From NCBI GenBank assembly GCA_036897625.1, contig JAYMTA010001249.1, forward strand, positions 1 through 20,955: DNA of 20,955 nt, written 5' to 3'. The position numbers and the translations under genes were made by a program. The DNA comes from Pelargonium cotyledonis. Taxonomy: Eukaryota; Streptophyta; Magnoliopsida; Geraniales; Geraniaceae. Positions 1 to 9,577 of this stretch are shown here, piece by piece. The notes beneath the pieces were generated by a model that was given only the letters and a program-made list of their open reading frames with translations, searched no databases and was not told the origin of the DNA. Each line of letters starts with the position of its first letter. The first letter of the stretch is position 1.

Positions 1-95
1 TGTCCAGATCCATGATTTTAAATGAGGTGTCATCACCTCGTTAGTGCAACTGATATAAAGTTATATCAATCAACTGATGCCCATATTACTCTTTA

Positions 96-117
96 TATTA
101 ATATTAATATTAATAAT
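96..117. repeat. short TTAATA microsatellite
   Basis: A run of about four TTAATA-type units lies in AT-rich DNA at the left edge. No gene is visible in bases 1-180. Confidence 0.7.
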
Positions 118-180
118 CTTCTAATTAAGAATATACTTATGAATAGAAATGACTTGTACATAGTTATAAAATAGAAAGCA

Positions 181-182
<2 letters not shown>

Positions 183-213
<31 letters not shown>
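183..213 (-). repeat. poly(A) tail of the LINE (31 T on the plus strand)
   Basis: Thirty-one uninterrupted T on the plus strand mark the 3' end of the minus-strand LINE copy. An unbroken tract of this length suggests a fairly recent insertion or later slippage. Confidence 0.8.
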
Positions 214-214
<1 letters not shown>

Positions 215-1110
215 ATAAGCACGCGGTAAACTTTTATTACGAACCCAAAGATGAAAATAAAAGTATAGGGAAAGTGCACATAACCTAGCTTAAAACAATA
301 GACTGTGCCACCCAAGAACAAAAAATGAAACCTAACACAAAGGAACTATCGATACAAGAATTAGAGAAAACAACAAACTATGAATGCGTATATATGACTG
401 TGAATTGAACCGAAGAGAAGATGTTGCTAAAGAGGAGCTCATTGCGGCCTAACCATATAAACCACAAGGTGACATGACAAATCGCCTCCCATAATTTGGC
501 ACATAATCGACTTTCAGATGCGATGACGGATGACCAAGACTAGAGAAGCAAATAAGGTGATGACAGGAAGGCTGCTGCAACTCCCTACCATGCTCGGGTA
601 GATGCCCAAACTTTAGAGGACCATGAACAATGGAGAAGCAAGTGTGAGCAGGACTCACCTGCTGCGTCACACTACAGGCACCCATAACTGAATCGAAGGA
701 GCTTGCCATAGACTTGCAACAGAGAAGGAGAAAATTGTTTAAAGCTTTTATTCCTGAATGAAGATAATACTAGGTTTCGAAGCGCGAATGAGAGATCGAA
801 GACAACCTCTCTTATGTTGCGCCGAGGCGCCACAGATTTTCCAAGAGAGAAGAACCATCCCGGGACGCTCGACCCCAACAACCCAATTAAGCGCGGGTTT
901 GAGCTCTGGCTAACCGGAGCTTTGCAATGATTGCCGACTCTAAACCTACAGCTCGACCCCCAACTTTTTGACAAACTTCCCAGACAGTCTTACCGGATTT
1001 GGAGACCGACGACGAAGAATCACTAAGGACCGCAGAGATAGTTGGAGGCTTGAGGTTTCTGCGACGAAAAGTAACGTGTTTGAGGCTGTTCGACGTGAGG
1101 GATGGTAAGG
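183..1110 (-). mobile_element. internally deleted L1-type LINE retrotransposon
   Basis: Read on the minus strand, this is the remains of a non-LTR retrotransposon. From 858 down to 751 an ATG opens a 36-codon frame beginning MVLLSWKICG and ending ASKPSIIFIQE, followed by a stop. This is the characteristic start of a plant L1 ORF2 apurinic endonuclease (usual form M..LSWN.RG ... KP.I.F.QE). Only about 90 bases later, near 597-670, comes a zf-RVT zinc-finger signature (CL-stop-CDAAGE, then ESCSHLLLHCSWSSKVW), which normally lies at the far end of ORF2. At 425-500 follows LWFIWLGRNELLF, typical of the extreme C terminus, then a 3' UTR and a 31-nt poly(A). Most of the endonuclease and all of the reverse transcriptase are missing. 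The bases above 858 may be ORF1 tail and 5' leader; the 5' edge is approximate and I found no target-site duplication. Confidence 0.8.
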
Positions 1111-1502
1111 TGGCAACAATGGTACCAATTCTATATATATGCTATCAAAAAATATGTTTTTAAATTTATTATAATAAAGTAAGCTTAGACCTAATAGGGT
1201 TGGTAATATAATAAGACTAACCTTTAAATTTACAAGTGTATTGGAGATATGGTCATTAGTCTTTGCAACAAACGCTATTGATATCATGTTTTCTTTTTTT
1301 TTAAAAAAAAAGTGGATGTGTGCAAAGTTAAATTGGATCACAAAAGTTGAAGCACAAAATTACTCTTGATCTTTTCCTGATTATAAGATATTTTTGAAGA
1401 GAATTCAAGCACCCTCTAAACGAGTAACTAGTGTGCTTAAGTTTTACAAACTACGTAAACGCAGTAGTCAAGATGTCGTTTTGTCAGAATAGCAGTGTAG
1501 GG

Positions 1503-2417
1503 TGTTCACGGTATCAAGTCCAGAAGGTTAACGACGTCAAGGAGGACAAGTCTTGGAGCGCAAGTAAGTTTCGAGCTTCCAGATCCAGATCTGAGAACGG
1601 GGGTGGGTGTTTGTTCTTGCAAAATGAACACACCAAAGAACGATGAGATCTAGGGTGATTCCAGGAAACCGCCTCGGGAGTGAGAGTAAAATTTCTTGCC
1701 GGAATCCACTGAGGAAAGCTTAAGAGCTTGGATAAAGGTCTCAAGAATATTAACTCAACTTGAGAGCCTGGAGGGAAAGATGAACTAATGAATCTCAAAG
1801 GATCAGGAATCAATTCTGAATCAAAGTCTGAAAGATGGGGATCCCTCTCTCTTACTTGAGATAGGGTATTTATAGGTTTTACCAATGGGGGCATGTGTCG
1901 CTGTCTGGAAAGGTGACGCCTTTTGGACCACATGTGGGGCCCACGTTACGAAATCACGTCCTCAGGTTCCCAGTCTTGGGATCCCAAATGCCTGATCCTC
2001 CTGTCCCGGATGTCTTATACCGAGTCTATAGCGATCGTGGGGAGCTCCCAATCGATGCGCATGCTGCTCGCTCGGTCCCCTTGGCTCTAGCCAGAGGGGA
2101 GGACATTTGCGGGTGAGGCTTTAGGCAACTTGGGTTCTTTAGACCTGGGGCCTTGGAAATATATGTGAGGGACTTTGGAGCTCTCTTTCTCATCCGAGGG
2201 AGACACTGACCAGCTTGAGACCGAATCTCGGGGCCCTGTCCTCAAGTCTGACCTTTGGGCCCTCTACGGTACATGGGGGAGAGTCGTGGCTGAGCCCAAG
2301 CCCTTGAGTTCCTCGGACGGAGTCACTCGGTTCGTTAGTGACGTGGCACCCATGCACCATGTGGCAGGCTCTGATTGGCTCTCTAGTGTTGTGATTTTCT
2401 GGGTAACATCAGTAACA
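1503..2417 (-). mobile_element. probable solo LTR of an LTR retrotransposon
   Basis: This GC-richer block stands out from AT-rich surroundings. It begins TGTTCACGGTATC and can be closed at CAGTAACA, giving TG...CA ends with TGTT/AACA inverted termini, about 915 bp. On the minus strand a TATA-like CTATAAATA sits at 1875-1867, placing about 540 bp of U3 before it and about 360 bp of R-U5 after it, an LTR-like arrangement. No primer-binding site, gag or pol follows, so it would be a solo LTR. I found no matching 5-bp target duplication at these ends (taggg against atagt), so the boundaries may be off. Open frames in the block show no recognised domain. Confidence 0.5.
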
Positions 2418-3850
2418 ATAGTGTATTTTTGTGTATATATATATATATACTTAAAACCGATTGTATGTAATATTCGTGATTGTGTCTTTAAATATGTAAA
2501 TTAATTAGATAAACAAAACAGTACGTTTGCCGAATAGGATCATATATATTTTTCTTGGGTAGAAAAATGTTTGCATGCATTAAAAAATAGTCTTCTTCGT
2601 TCTCTTTGTTTCCCATCTCAATTGTTGGTCACAAGAGAATAAAAACCAAACCCCTATGCTCTTTAAACAAAAATATTAGATTTCATAATCCGATCAATTA
2701 AATTAATAAATTATGTGCACAAGGTACATGCATTGGTTATTCTACTATTTCTTTTGGTAACATATATCATTCTAAAATATCCACCCACAACCCAAATTAT
2801 AATTTAAGCCATTGAGTTTAGATGTTATTTTCATTGTTAATTTATCCCCTTTTTTTTGGGTAAAATTTAATTTTGTATACATAACTGAAAATTACAAATT
2901 GTGGTCCAAATTTAAGTATTAAAATGGTTGATGTTCCCTAGAAAAATTTGGAGCAAAAGATTCTATATAAACACATGGTGTGTTTGGGACAATTTTTCGT
3001 ACTGCAAATATGTGTATTGGGAAACGGTTTAGATAAGGAATTAAAGAGAGTGATATATAATTGTAATTTTACACAAATTTGCAAATAAAGAAACAAATTT
3101 GCAGTAATGGCTGGATAATATGATTATATGACTTCTCTTTTCCTGTACTAATTTTATTTACGAAATTTTTACTCAGTTTATATGTTTAAATCCATACTTG
3201 ATTAAGTAAAACGGAGGTAAATAGCAGCGATCAACTAAGGTTAGGTAACGTAAGATTTACAAATTGATATAGTGTTAAACAAATGGTTAAGAAAATTATC
3301 AAAACTGTAGAGTTTTGATTTATTTTTCACATAGAAGGGTTGCGTAAAGTACGTTTGTATTTAAAGTTTCTTAAATCAAAATTGCATAATATTAATATTT
3401 TTCTCAATCACTTATTCAAAATTATATATTTTTAGGCATTTGTTTTGCTTAACTTTAAATAAGCCGATTTCTTTATATTTTACCTTTTACCTACTCAAAT
3501 AATAAAAATAAAATGGAAAAATGTTATAAATATGATACAAATACATCGTAAGTTGAAAACCAATATATTTGTCAATCAATTATAAATTTTTTAAACAATT
3601 GTCTTTTCCATGAAGTTTTTAAAGCGGGTCTGCGACCAACATCTTTAAGTCATATCACACTTAAATTATTCATCATTGGAGCCGAGAACGTAGACTCATA
3701 AAAGCGGCAAAGCTTTCCTTACCCAACATACATGTATTATTCTTCGATTCCCATAAGTCGATATTGTTTCATACAGAATAACATATTCTAAATTTTATAC
3801 AAATACGATGCTAACTAAGAAATATTATATACTATATCAATTAATTTATC
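2418..3850. other. AT-rich intergenic DNA, no gene seen
   Basis: Strongly AT-rich sequence between the LTR-like block and the GH3 promoter. It starts with a (TA)n tract near 2433-2450. I see no protein frame with recognisable homology, no RNA gene and no clear transposon ends. Confidence 0.6.
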
Positions 3851-3851
3851 A

Positions 3852-3862
3852 TTGACTTGACT
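3852..3862 (+). promoter_or_regulatory. overlapping double W-box-like motif
   Basis: TTGACTTGACT contains two overlapping TTGACT cores (TTGAC[CT] is the WRKY-binding W-box core). It lies about 280 bases upstream of the TATA box of the GH3 gene. The motif is short and the region AT-rich, so it may be chance. Confidence 0.3.
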
Positions 3863-3991
3863 ATTAATTGTACACAATTATGTCTTGTATATGTGCAAAA
3901 AAAAAAATGATAAGAAGATTATGATACTATATATGTGAAGCCATTATACATTAATCTCACTTTTCAAACTGTCCGAAGTACCAAATCTGTC

Positions 3992-4044
3992 CGAAACTGG
4001 CAAGCAATACCCCATTTATGCGAAACTGGCAAGCATTACCCCAT
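3992..4044. repeat. 29-bp-period tandem duplication
   Basis: A 24-base unit, CGAAACTGGCAAGCAATACC plus CCAT, at 3992-4015 recurs at 4021-4044 with one mismatch (period 29). A degenerate partial copy of its start (gtccgaag) appears at about 3972. It ends roughly 95 bases before the GH3 TATA box. Confidence 0.85.
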
Positions 4045-4138
4045 CAGCCCGTAAATCCCAATAAAACCCGATGGCAAAACGGTCAAATCAGCAGATAAAA
4101 ATAAAAGAATCCAACGGTGGAGGGCTAGAGATAACGCC

Positions 4139-4146
4139 TATATAAA
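4139..4146 (+). promoter_or_regulatory. TATA box of the GH3 gene
   Basis: TATATAAA lies about 155 bases before the first 5' UTR donor site and 475 bases before the start codon. Transcription would be expected to start near 4170. No ATG occurs in the inferred first (non-coding) exon. Confidence 0.65.
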
Positions 4147-4301
4147 TGGCTCCAACGGAATCTAGTTGACATCCGACAAGCAACACGGCAATTTTCGTGC
4201 TCAGACAAAAAGCATTGAAATCAAAATCTCTTTTTCGTCCACTCTCTCTACTATAAACTCCATTCAAAATTTTCACTCCATTTTCAGTTCAGCTCTTCGA
4301 G

Positions 4302-4612
4302 GTAATCGAAACTCGAACCCAAGACATTAGAAAAAACAAACGTTTTTAAGTTTGAGTTTTATTTTTTTATCAGAACCAAAGTTTATGTTTTTATATGACC
4401 AAAAGGTCTTTCACTTTCTGGGCTACCGAATAGCTGCTACCCGAATTTGGCATCGTATCTGATTATCTTTTTCGTTTTTGGGTCTGAAAGTTTGAGAGTC
4501 ATGCTCTGTTTTTGTATTATAATCTGCTGGAACGTACTGTTCTTGAGTGTAATGCAAGAGAACGGTTTTCAATTTCCTTGCTCTCATGCTGTATTTTTGT
4601 TTGTTTGGTTAG
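4302..4612 (+). other. 5' UTR intron of the GH3 gene
   Basis: The donor is CTTCGAG|GTAATC at 4302 and the acceptor TTTGGTTAG|GATG ends at 4612, so splicing places the untranslated leader one base before the start codon. The in-frame upstream sequence from 4512 does not resemble GH3 proteins, which supports intron status. This is inferred from splice signals only. Confidence 0.6.
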
Positions 4613-4613
4613 G

Positions 4614-6956
4614 ATGTTGGAGAAGATGGTTGGTCTCAACCCAGAAACTGTAATTGAAGAATTTGAAGCCAAAACTAAGGATGCTGAGAAGGTTCAGATA
4701 GAGACTCTGAGGAAGATTCTCGAAGAAAATGGGTCTGCAGAGTATTTGCAGAATCTGGGTCTTAATGGAAGGATTGACCCTGAAAGCTTCAAGGCTCTTG
4801 TCCCGCTGGTCTCTCACAAGGACTTGGATCCTTATATTCAGAGGATTGCTGATGGTGACACCTCCCCAATTCTCACCGGAAAACCAATCACAACCATCTC
4901 ATTGAGGTCATTTCTTGTTTAGCACATGAATTTTAAGTATCGAGTGTTTGTTTAAAATGGTGGTGAGTTTTGGTTCTGATTGATTTGAACCATTGTTGCA
5001 GCTCCGGCACGACTCAGGGAAGGCCTAAGTTTTTGCCATTCAACGACGAATTGATGGAGACGACCGTGCAGATTTATCAAACTTCCTATGCTTTTAGGAA
5101 CAGGTATGTATGGACTGTGAAATTGTTGGTTAAAATTGTTCAACAAAATTTTAATTATGTGACTAATGTGCAGGGCATTTCCAAATGTGAAAGGGAAGGC
5201 TTTGCAATTCATCTACAGCAGCAAGCAATTCAAATCCAAAGGGGGCTTGGCGGTAGGGACAGCTACAACGAATGTGTTCAACAGTTCGAGGTTCAAGACA
5301 ACAATGAAGGCGATACAATCCGAATGCTGCAGCCCCGACGAGGTCATATTTGCACCCGATTTCAACCAGTCTTTGTATTGCCATCTTCTGTGCGGGCTTA
5401 TATTCTGCGAGGAAGTGTCTCTCGTGTCCTCCACGTTCGCGCACAGCATCATCCTTGCCTTCCGGACCTTCGAGACAGTATGGGAAGAGCTCTGTAGTGA
5501 TATCTGGGATGGGGTCCTGTCCCCCCGCATCACTCATCCATCCATCCGGATGGCAATGTCGAAACTGCTGAAGCCTAATCCTGAATTGGCTGATAGGATA
5601 TATAAGAAATGCTCGGGGCTTAGTAATTGGTACGGGTTGATACAAGAGGTCTTCCCGAATTGTAAGTATGTATACGGGATCATGACCGGGTCTATGGAGC
5701 CTTACTTGAAGAAACTAAGGCACTATGCAGGGGAGGTACCTTTGGTTACTGCTGATTATGGCTCTTCTGAAGGGTGGATTGGGGCAAATGTCAATCCCAA
5801 TGTGCCTCCTGAATCTGCCACCTATGCTGTGCTCCCTCACATAGGTTACTTTGAGTTCCTTCCTCTCGGGAACGAATCCAACCCGGTGAGTCTTGCTCGA
5901 GTTCAGGTCGGGGAAGAGTACGAGGTCGTTGTCACAAACTTTGCAGGTACTAAAAATGCTTCCTGTTTTTGCATAACATTCTCAGTTTAGTATTCTATCT
6001 TGTTCCTTGCCATTGTTGTTCTTGAAAAACTTGCAGGTCAATTCTAGTTAATATGTTTTAGTTCAGATTGTTGCATTAAAACACATGTGGGCACTGCCAC
6101 AAATTGTGCTCTTGTCAAACTTAAATATTATGCAACTTGCAACAATTTTATTGCTGCTATGAAGTCTTATACAAGGTTTCATTTATTATTTTGGTTAATG
6201 TGTACACTTGAACTGGATCAAATGAGACAAAATTTGCTTAGGTTATGTGACTAATTTAAGGTTTAGACACCTAATCTCATTAATGTATTGTGCTGTAGTT
6301 CCACACTTCTATTAAATTAACATAGATTGCACAATTTGTTGCATTTCATTTGAATATGGACAACTTGTGCATTTCTTAAACCAGTTTGATCCCAAGTACT
6401 CAATTAACTTGCAGGACTATACCGGTACAGGCTAGGGGATGTTGTTCGGGTTATGGGATTCCACAACTCGACCCCAGAGCTTAAATTCGTGCGCCGGAGC
6501 AATCTTGTGCTGAGCATCAACATAGACAAGAACAGTGAGAAAGATCTGCAAGTAGCTGTAGAAGAAGCAGCGAAAGTGCTGGCCGAAGAGAAGCTTGAAG
6601 TGGTTGATTTCTCGAGTCACGCGGATGTATCCAAGGACCCGGGACACTATGTCATATTTTGGGAGATCAGCGGGGAGGCGAGCCAGCAAGTCCTGCAAGA
6701 ATGCTGCAACTGCTTGGATAAATCATTCTTGGATATGGGATATGTGATGTCGCGCAAAGTGAAGACTATAGGGCCTCTAGAGCTTCGGGTCCTCGAGAGG
6801 GGAACGTTCCAGAAGGTTCTAGAGCATTACTTGGCATTAGGGTCCGCAACGAACCAGTTCAAAACGCCCAGATGCGTAGGACAGATCAATCGTTTGGTGT
6901 TTGACATTTTGTGCAACAATGTTGCAAAGAGTTACTTCAGTACAGCATTTGAGTAG
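4614..6956 (+). CDS. JAR1: GH3 acyl-acid amido synthetase, JAR1-like (jasmonate-amino acid ligase)
   Basis: GH3 enzymes adenylate an acyl hormone with ATP and join it to an amino acid; the JAR1 (GH3.11) type makes jasmonoyl-isoleucine in the cytosol. Coding exons 4614-4906, 5002-5103, 5174-5946 and 6415-6956 all use GT-AG junctions and give 569 aa, close to the 575 aa of Arabidopsis JAR1. The start MLEKMVGLNPETVIEEF aligns with the JAR1 start. Adenylation motifs are intact: SSGTTQGRPKFLPF at about 98-111, YGSSEGW at about 327-333 and YRYRLGDVV at about 392-400. The C-terminal domain has NQFKTPRC with a conserved lysine near 539 and ends SYFSTAFE, as JAR1 does (SYFSTAF). The overall pattern is closer to JAR1 than to GH3.10/DFL2 or the auxin-conjugating group. 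Substrate is inferred from similarity, not shown. No frameshift or premature stop is seen. Confidence 0.93.
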
Positions 6957-9029
6957 TTTTATGTAAGTGAAATATGGATGCTTTTATCTTATAATTAATA
7001 GTAGTGTGTTGTGCAATGCAAGGCAGTGTGTTTTTAAAGGCTATTTCCAGCATAAACTAATATTATGTTTATGAAATTAGTTTTGTATTTTATTGTTGAT
7101 TACTATTTTTACCCTTCTTAATAATAAAACTTTTCAAATACGTTAGTTTTATATACCCTCTGAACATATTGTTCATTGTAGTGCAATTTTTAGCTATACG
7201 CGACGCATATCTTTTGCAACTACGATACTCGGTTCTAACTCAATATCAGATTCTAGATAACGACGTTGAATCAATAACGTTGAGTATGTGACATCCCGTT
7301 AAACAAACAACATTTAGTTATTTAAAGTAGCTAGCTAATTTACCACGAACAAGTCTAAAATTGTCATCTAAGAAAGTGGGTCAAATAAGTTTATGAAATT
7401 GAATCATAATCACATTTATAAAAAAATCAGTTTCACCAACTTTTTCACTCAAACCAAAAACCTTGCAACTCAAGCAGCTTGTTGAACAAAATTTTACCAC
7501 AAAAAGAAAAGAAAAAGAGAGAGTTAACGATAGGTGAATAAATAAATAAAGAAATTGGATTTTGCTTGGTAGTTTTTATTTTTTGAAATCAACGATGCAT
7601 CATATTCAAAATAACAACGTTTCTCACTGTAAAAAAAATGTCACCTTAAATTGAGACTTGAACTTGAGATCTTAAACAAAATTCAAAGTGTTTTATCAAT
7701 TTTGTCCAACATGTCTCAGTCGTATTGTTGAACGCAAGTGCATGCACAAAAAGAAGAAAAAAAGAGTGAAAAAAATACTATTGTTCAAATCTGAATGTGG
7801 AAGAGGCCAAAGCTAAGCCTTATGATCATTGAAGGGCTAAGAGAGGTCTTTTTTTTTATTTTTTTAAATTTAAATTTAAATTTTTTTTAAGAGAGGTCTC
7901 TTCCAAGACACAGATAATTATAAAAAAAAGCTAAGAAGTTTCTTTATTTCACCTTTTACCTTGATGGGTTTCATGCAACACTCTCTTTGTCTTTAATGAC
8001 CCTAAAGAACCGTCACTCTCAACACCAAAACACCTTGGGCAAATCAACATGATCTTCACCATCCAGATTTATACATTCCCAGAAAAAAAACATTATTTAC
8101 TATTGAATTTTCTTATGAAAAAAACCTAAACGAACAAACGAAGATTCGGTCTTTAGAATCATATCTCAATAAGTCTCCACCTGCCGACACATGAGCATGT
8201 ATGCATCTACTTGTACACTTATGCATTTCATATACAAATATTATAAGTTGAATTTGTTGTTTCAATGGAAGATCTAAATAAAATGTTAAATATGATTATA
8301 TCATTAGCAAATAAGGAATCATGGTTCATATTATTTATGCTTTATCTTTTACTCTCTCTTTAGTTACACAACTTCCAAAACTTTGCTTTCCTCTCTCTTG
8401 CCCCGAATAAAGCTTCCCATCACACCAATCCGAACATCAACAAAGTAAGTATATAATGCTAGAATAATACTTATAATGGAAATAAAGCCAAAGTAAGAAC
8501 TCAAAATAAAGTACCATTATTCCCAAGAAGAGAAACATAGAAACGACACATTATTCATTTCAAAGTTCAGTTTATACTGAGGCGATAGGTTCACATGAAA
8601 TTACACATTGGAGAACCATGCTATTTGGAGCATCTCGCCCATAATTGTGACACTGCTCGCTCTACATATATATCAATCACACTCTTATACTTGCTCACTC
8701 ATGTCTATAAGTCAGTCTTACAGTCGAGGAATGGTCATCATGCACAATCACGAACCAACTTGCATGCTCACTTCTTTGCTCGCTCATCCACTCGTTTTTA
8801 ATTGGAGATCGCTTCTGCGTCCATAGACGGGAGATCGATCCATGGTCGTGTTCATGCCATCAAAAAATTAAACGTGAGCATTTATCCACTCTACCGTTTG
8901 TAACTCCCACTAAACGGATAGCATATAAACCTTTTTTCCCCGAATAAAATGATTTTTGGATTTCAGTTCCACTGCCATATCCAAAACCAAAAGCACAACG
9001 CACCTGACCGTCTTTAAAGCGTAAAGGAA
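6957..9029. other. intergenic DNA between GH3 and the EDR4-like gene
   Basis: The first 100-200 bases are the GH3 3' UTR. The rest is AT-rich, with A- and T-homopolymers and short direct repeats. I see no convincing coding frame, RNA gene or transposon terminus. Confidence 0.6.
7838..7899. repeat. 12-bp perfect direct repeat around a T-rich spacer
   Basis: TAAGAGAGGTCT occurs at 7838-7849 and again at 7888-7899 (period 50). The copies bracket a T-rich stretch with an AAATTTAAATTTAAATTT core. It could be a local slippage duplication or the footprint of a small insertion. Confidence 0.7.
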
Positions 9030-9112
9030 CCAATCAACGGCTAGTAAAAGTAAAAGCGGAACGGCGCCGTTTGTGGTTCATTACATTACGTGACAATCGT
9101 CGTACTTTATAA
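9030..9112 (+). promoter_or_regulatory. core promoter of the EDR4-like gene
   Basis: In order: a CCAAT box at 9030-9034, a perfect 12-bp GC-rich palindrome AACGGCGCCGTT at 9060-9071, a TACGTGAC (ACGTG core, ABRE-like) at 9087-9094 and a TATA-like TTATAA at 9107-9112. The pyrimidine-rich leader that follows fits a transcription start near 9140. Factor binding is inferred from motifs only. Confidence 0.5.
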
Positions 9113-9531
9113 GTAGCGGATCATTGTTGAGAGTATTGGGTCGGGTGGGGCTTCACTTCAGTCTTTTTCTCAGAACCCAAACAAGAATTTTCCCACATTT
9201 TCTAGCTGGTCTCCTCTTTTCTCCCAGACCAAGAATTTTGTTTTGGCTCATTTCCTTCTGTTTCTCTTTGTGTTCCGGAGAATTGGTGAAACAGATACCA
9301 AACAAAACCCAAAGACAGGGACTTTTTTCAACTTCTTGCTCACAAGTTTTGGTCAAACCATTCTCCAACATAAATTCGTGCTCTTCAGCTCGGTTCTTCA
9401 TCTTCTCCTTTTTTAACCTTCTTTTGTGGGTCGGGGAGTTTTCATCTAACCAATCACTCAGAGGGGAGTACAAGCTCTGTTTTTTTCTTTAATAATAGCT
9501 GTGGGCGTGTTTTTTGAGATTGTTTCGGGTG

Positions 9532-9576
9532 ATGCATCTGCTTGTTTTTGGGTGTCTTGTCTTTGATTCGCTCTGA
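9532..9576 (+). CDS. upstream ORF (14 codons) in the EDR4-like leader
   Basis: This is the first ATG in the inferred leader; I find none between 9121 and 9531. It opens a frame MHLLVFGCLVFDSL that stops at TGA 9574-9576, one base before the main ATG at 9578 (ctcTGAaATG). Such spacing could favour either leaky scanning or very short-range reinitiation. If the leader contains an unrecognised intron, the uORF might be spliced out. Confidence 0.5.
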   Translation: MHLLVFGCLVFDSL

Positions 9577-9577
9577 A

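Noticed and set aside
121-321. Minus-strand frame with a lysine run
   Set aside because: The lysines are the translated poly(A) tail of the LINE; the frame is 3' UTR plus flank, not a protein.
1514-1933. 139-codon minus-strand open frame
   Set aside because: It lies across the R-U5 part of the LTR-like block and shows no recognisable domain.
2433-2450. Perfect palindrome GTATATATATATATATAC
   Set aside because: It is a plain (TA)n microsatellite, palindromic by nature, with no sign of a terminator or binding-site role.
2175-2504. 109-codon plus-strand open frame
   Set aside because: It runs from the LTR-like block into a (TA)n tract and AT-rich flank, without homology or composition of a real gene.
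5163-5645. Long minus-strand open frames opposite the GH3 gene
   Set aside because: They are antisense shadows of GH3 exon 3, whose plus-strand frame matches the family throughout.
9124-9492. 122-codon frame in the EDR4-like leader
   Set aside because: It has no ATG start (it begins at TTG) and is a pyrimidine-rich leader with no domain.
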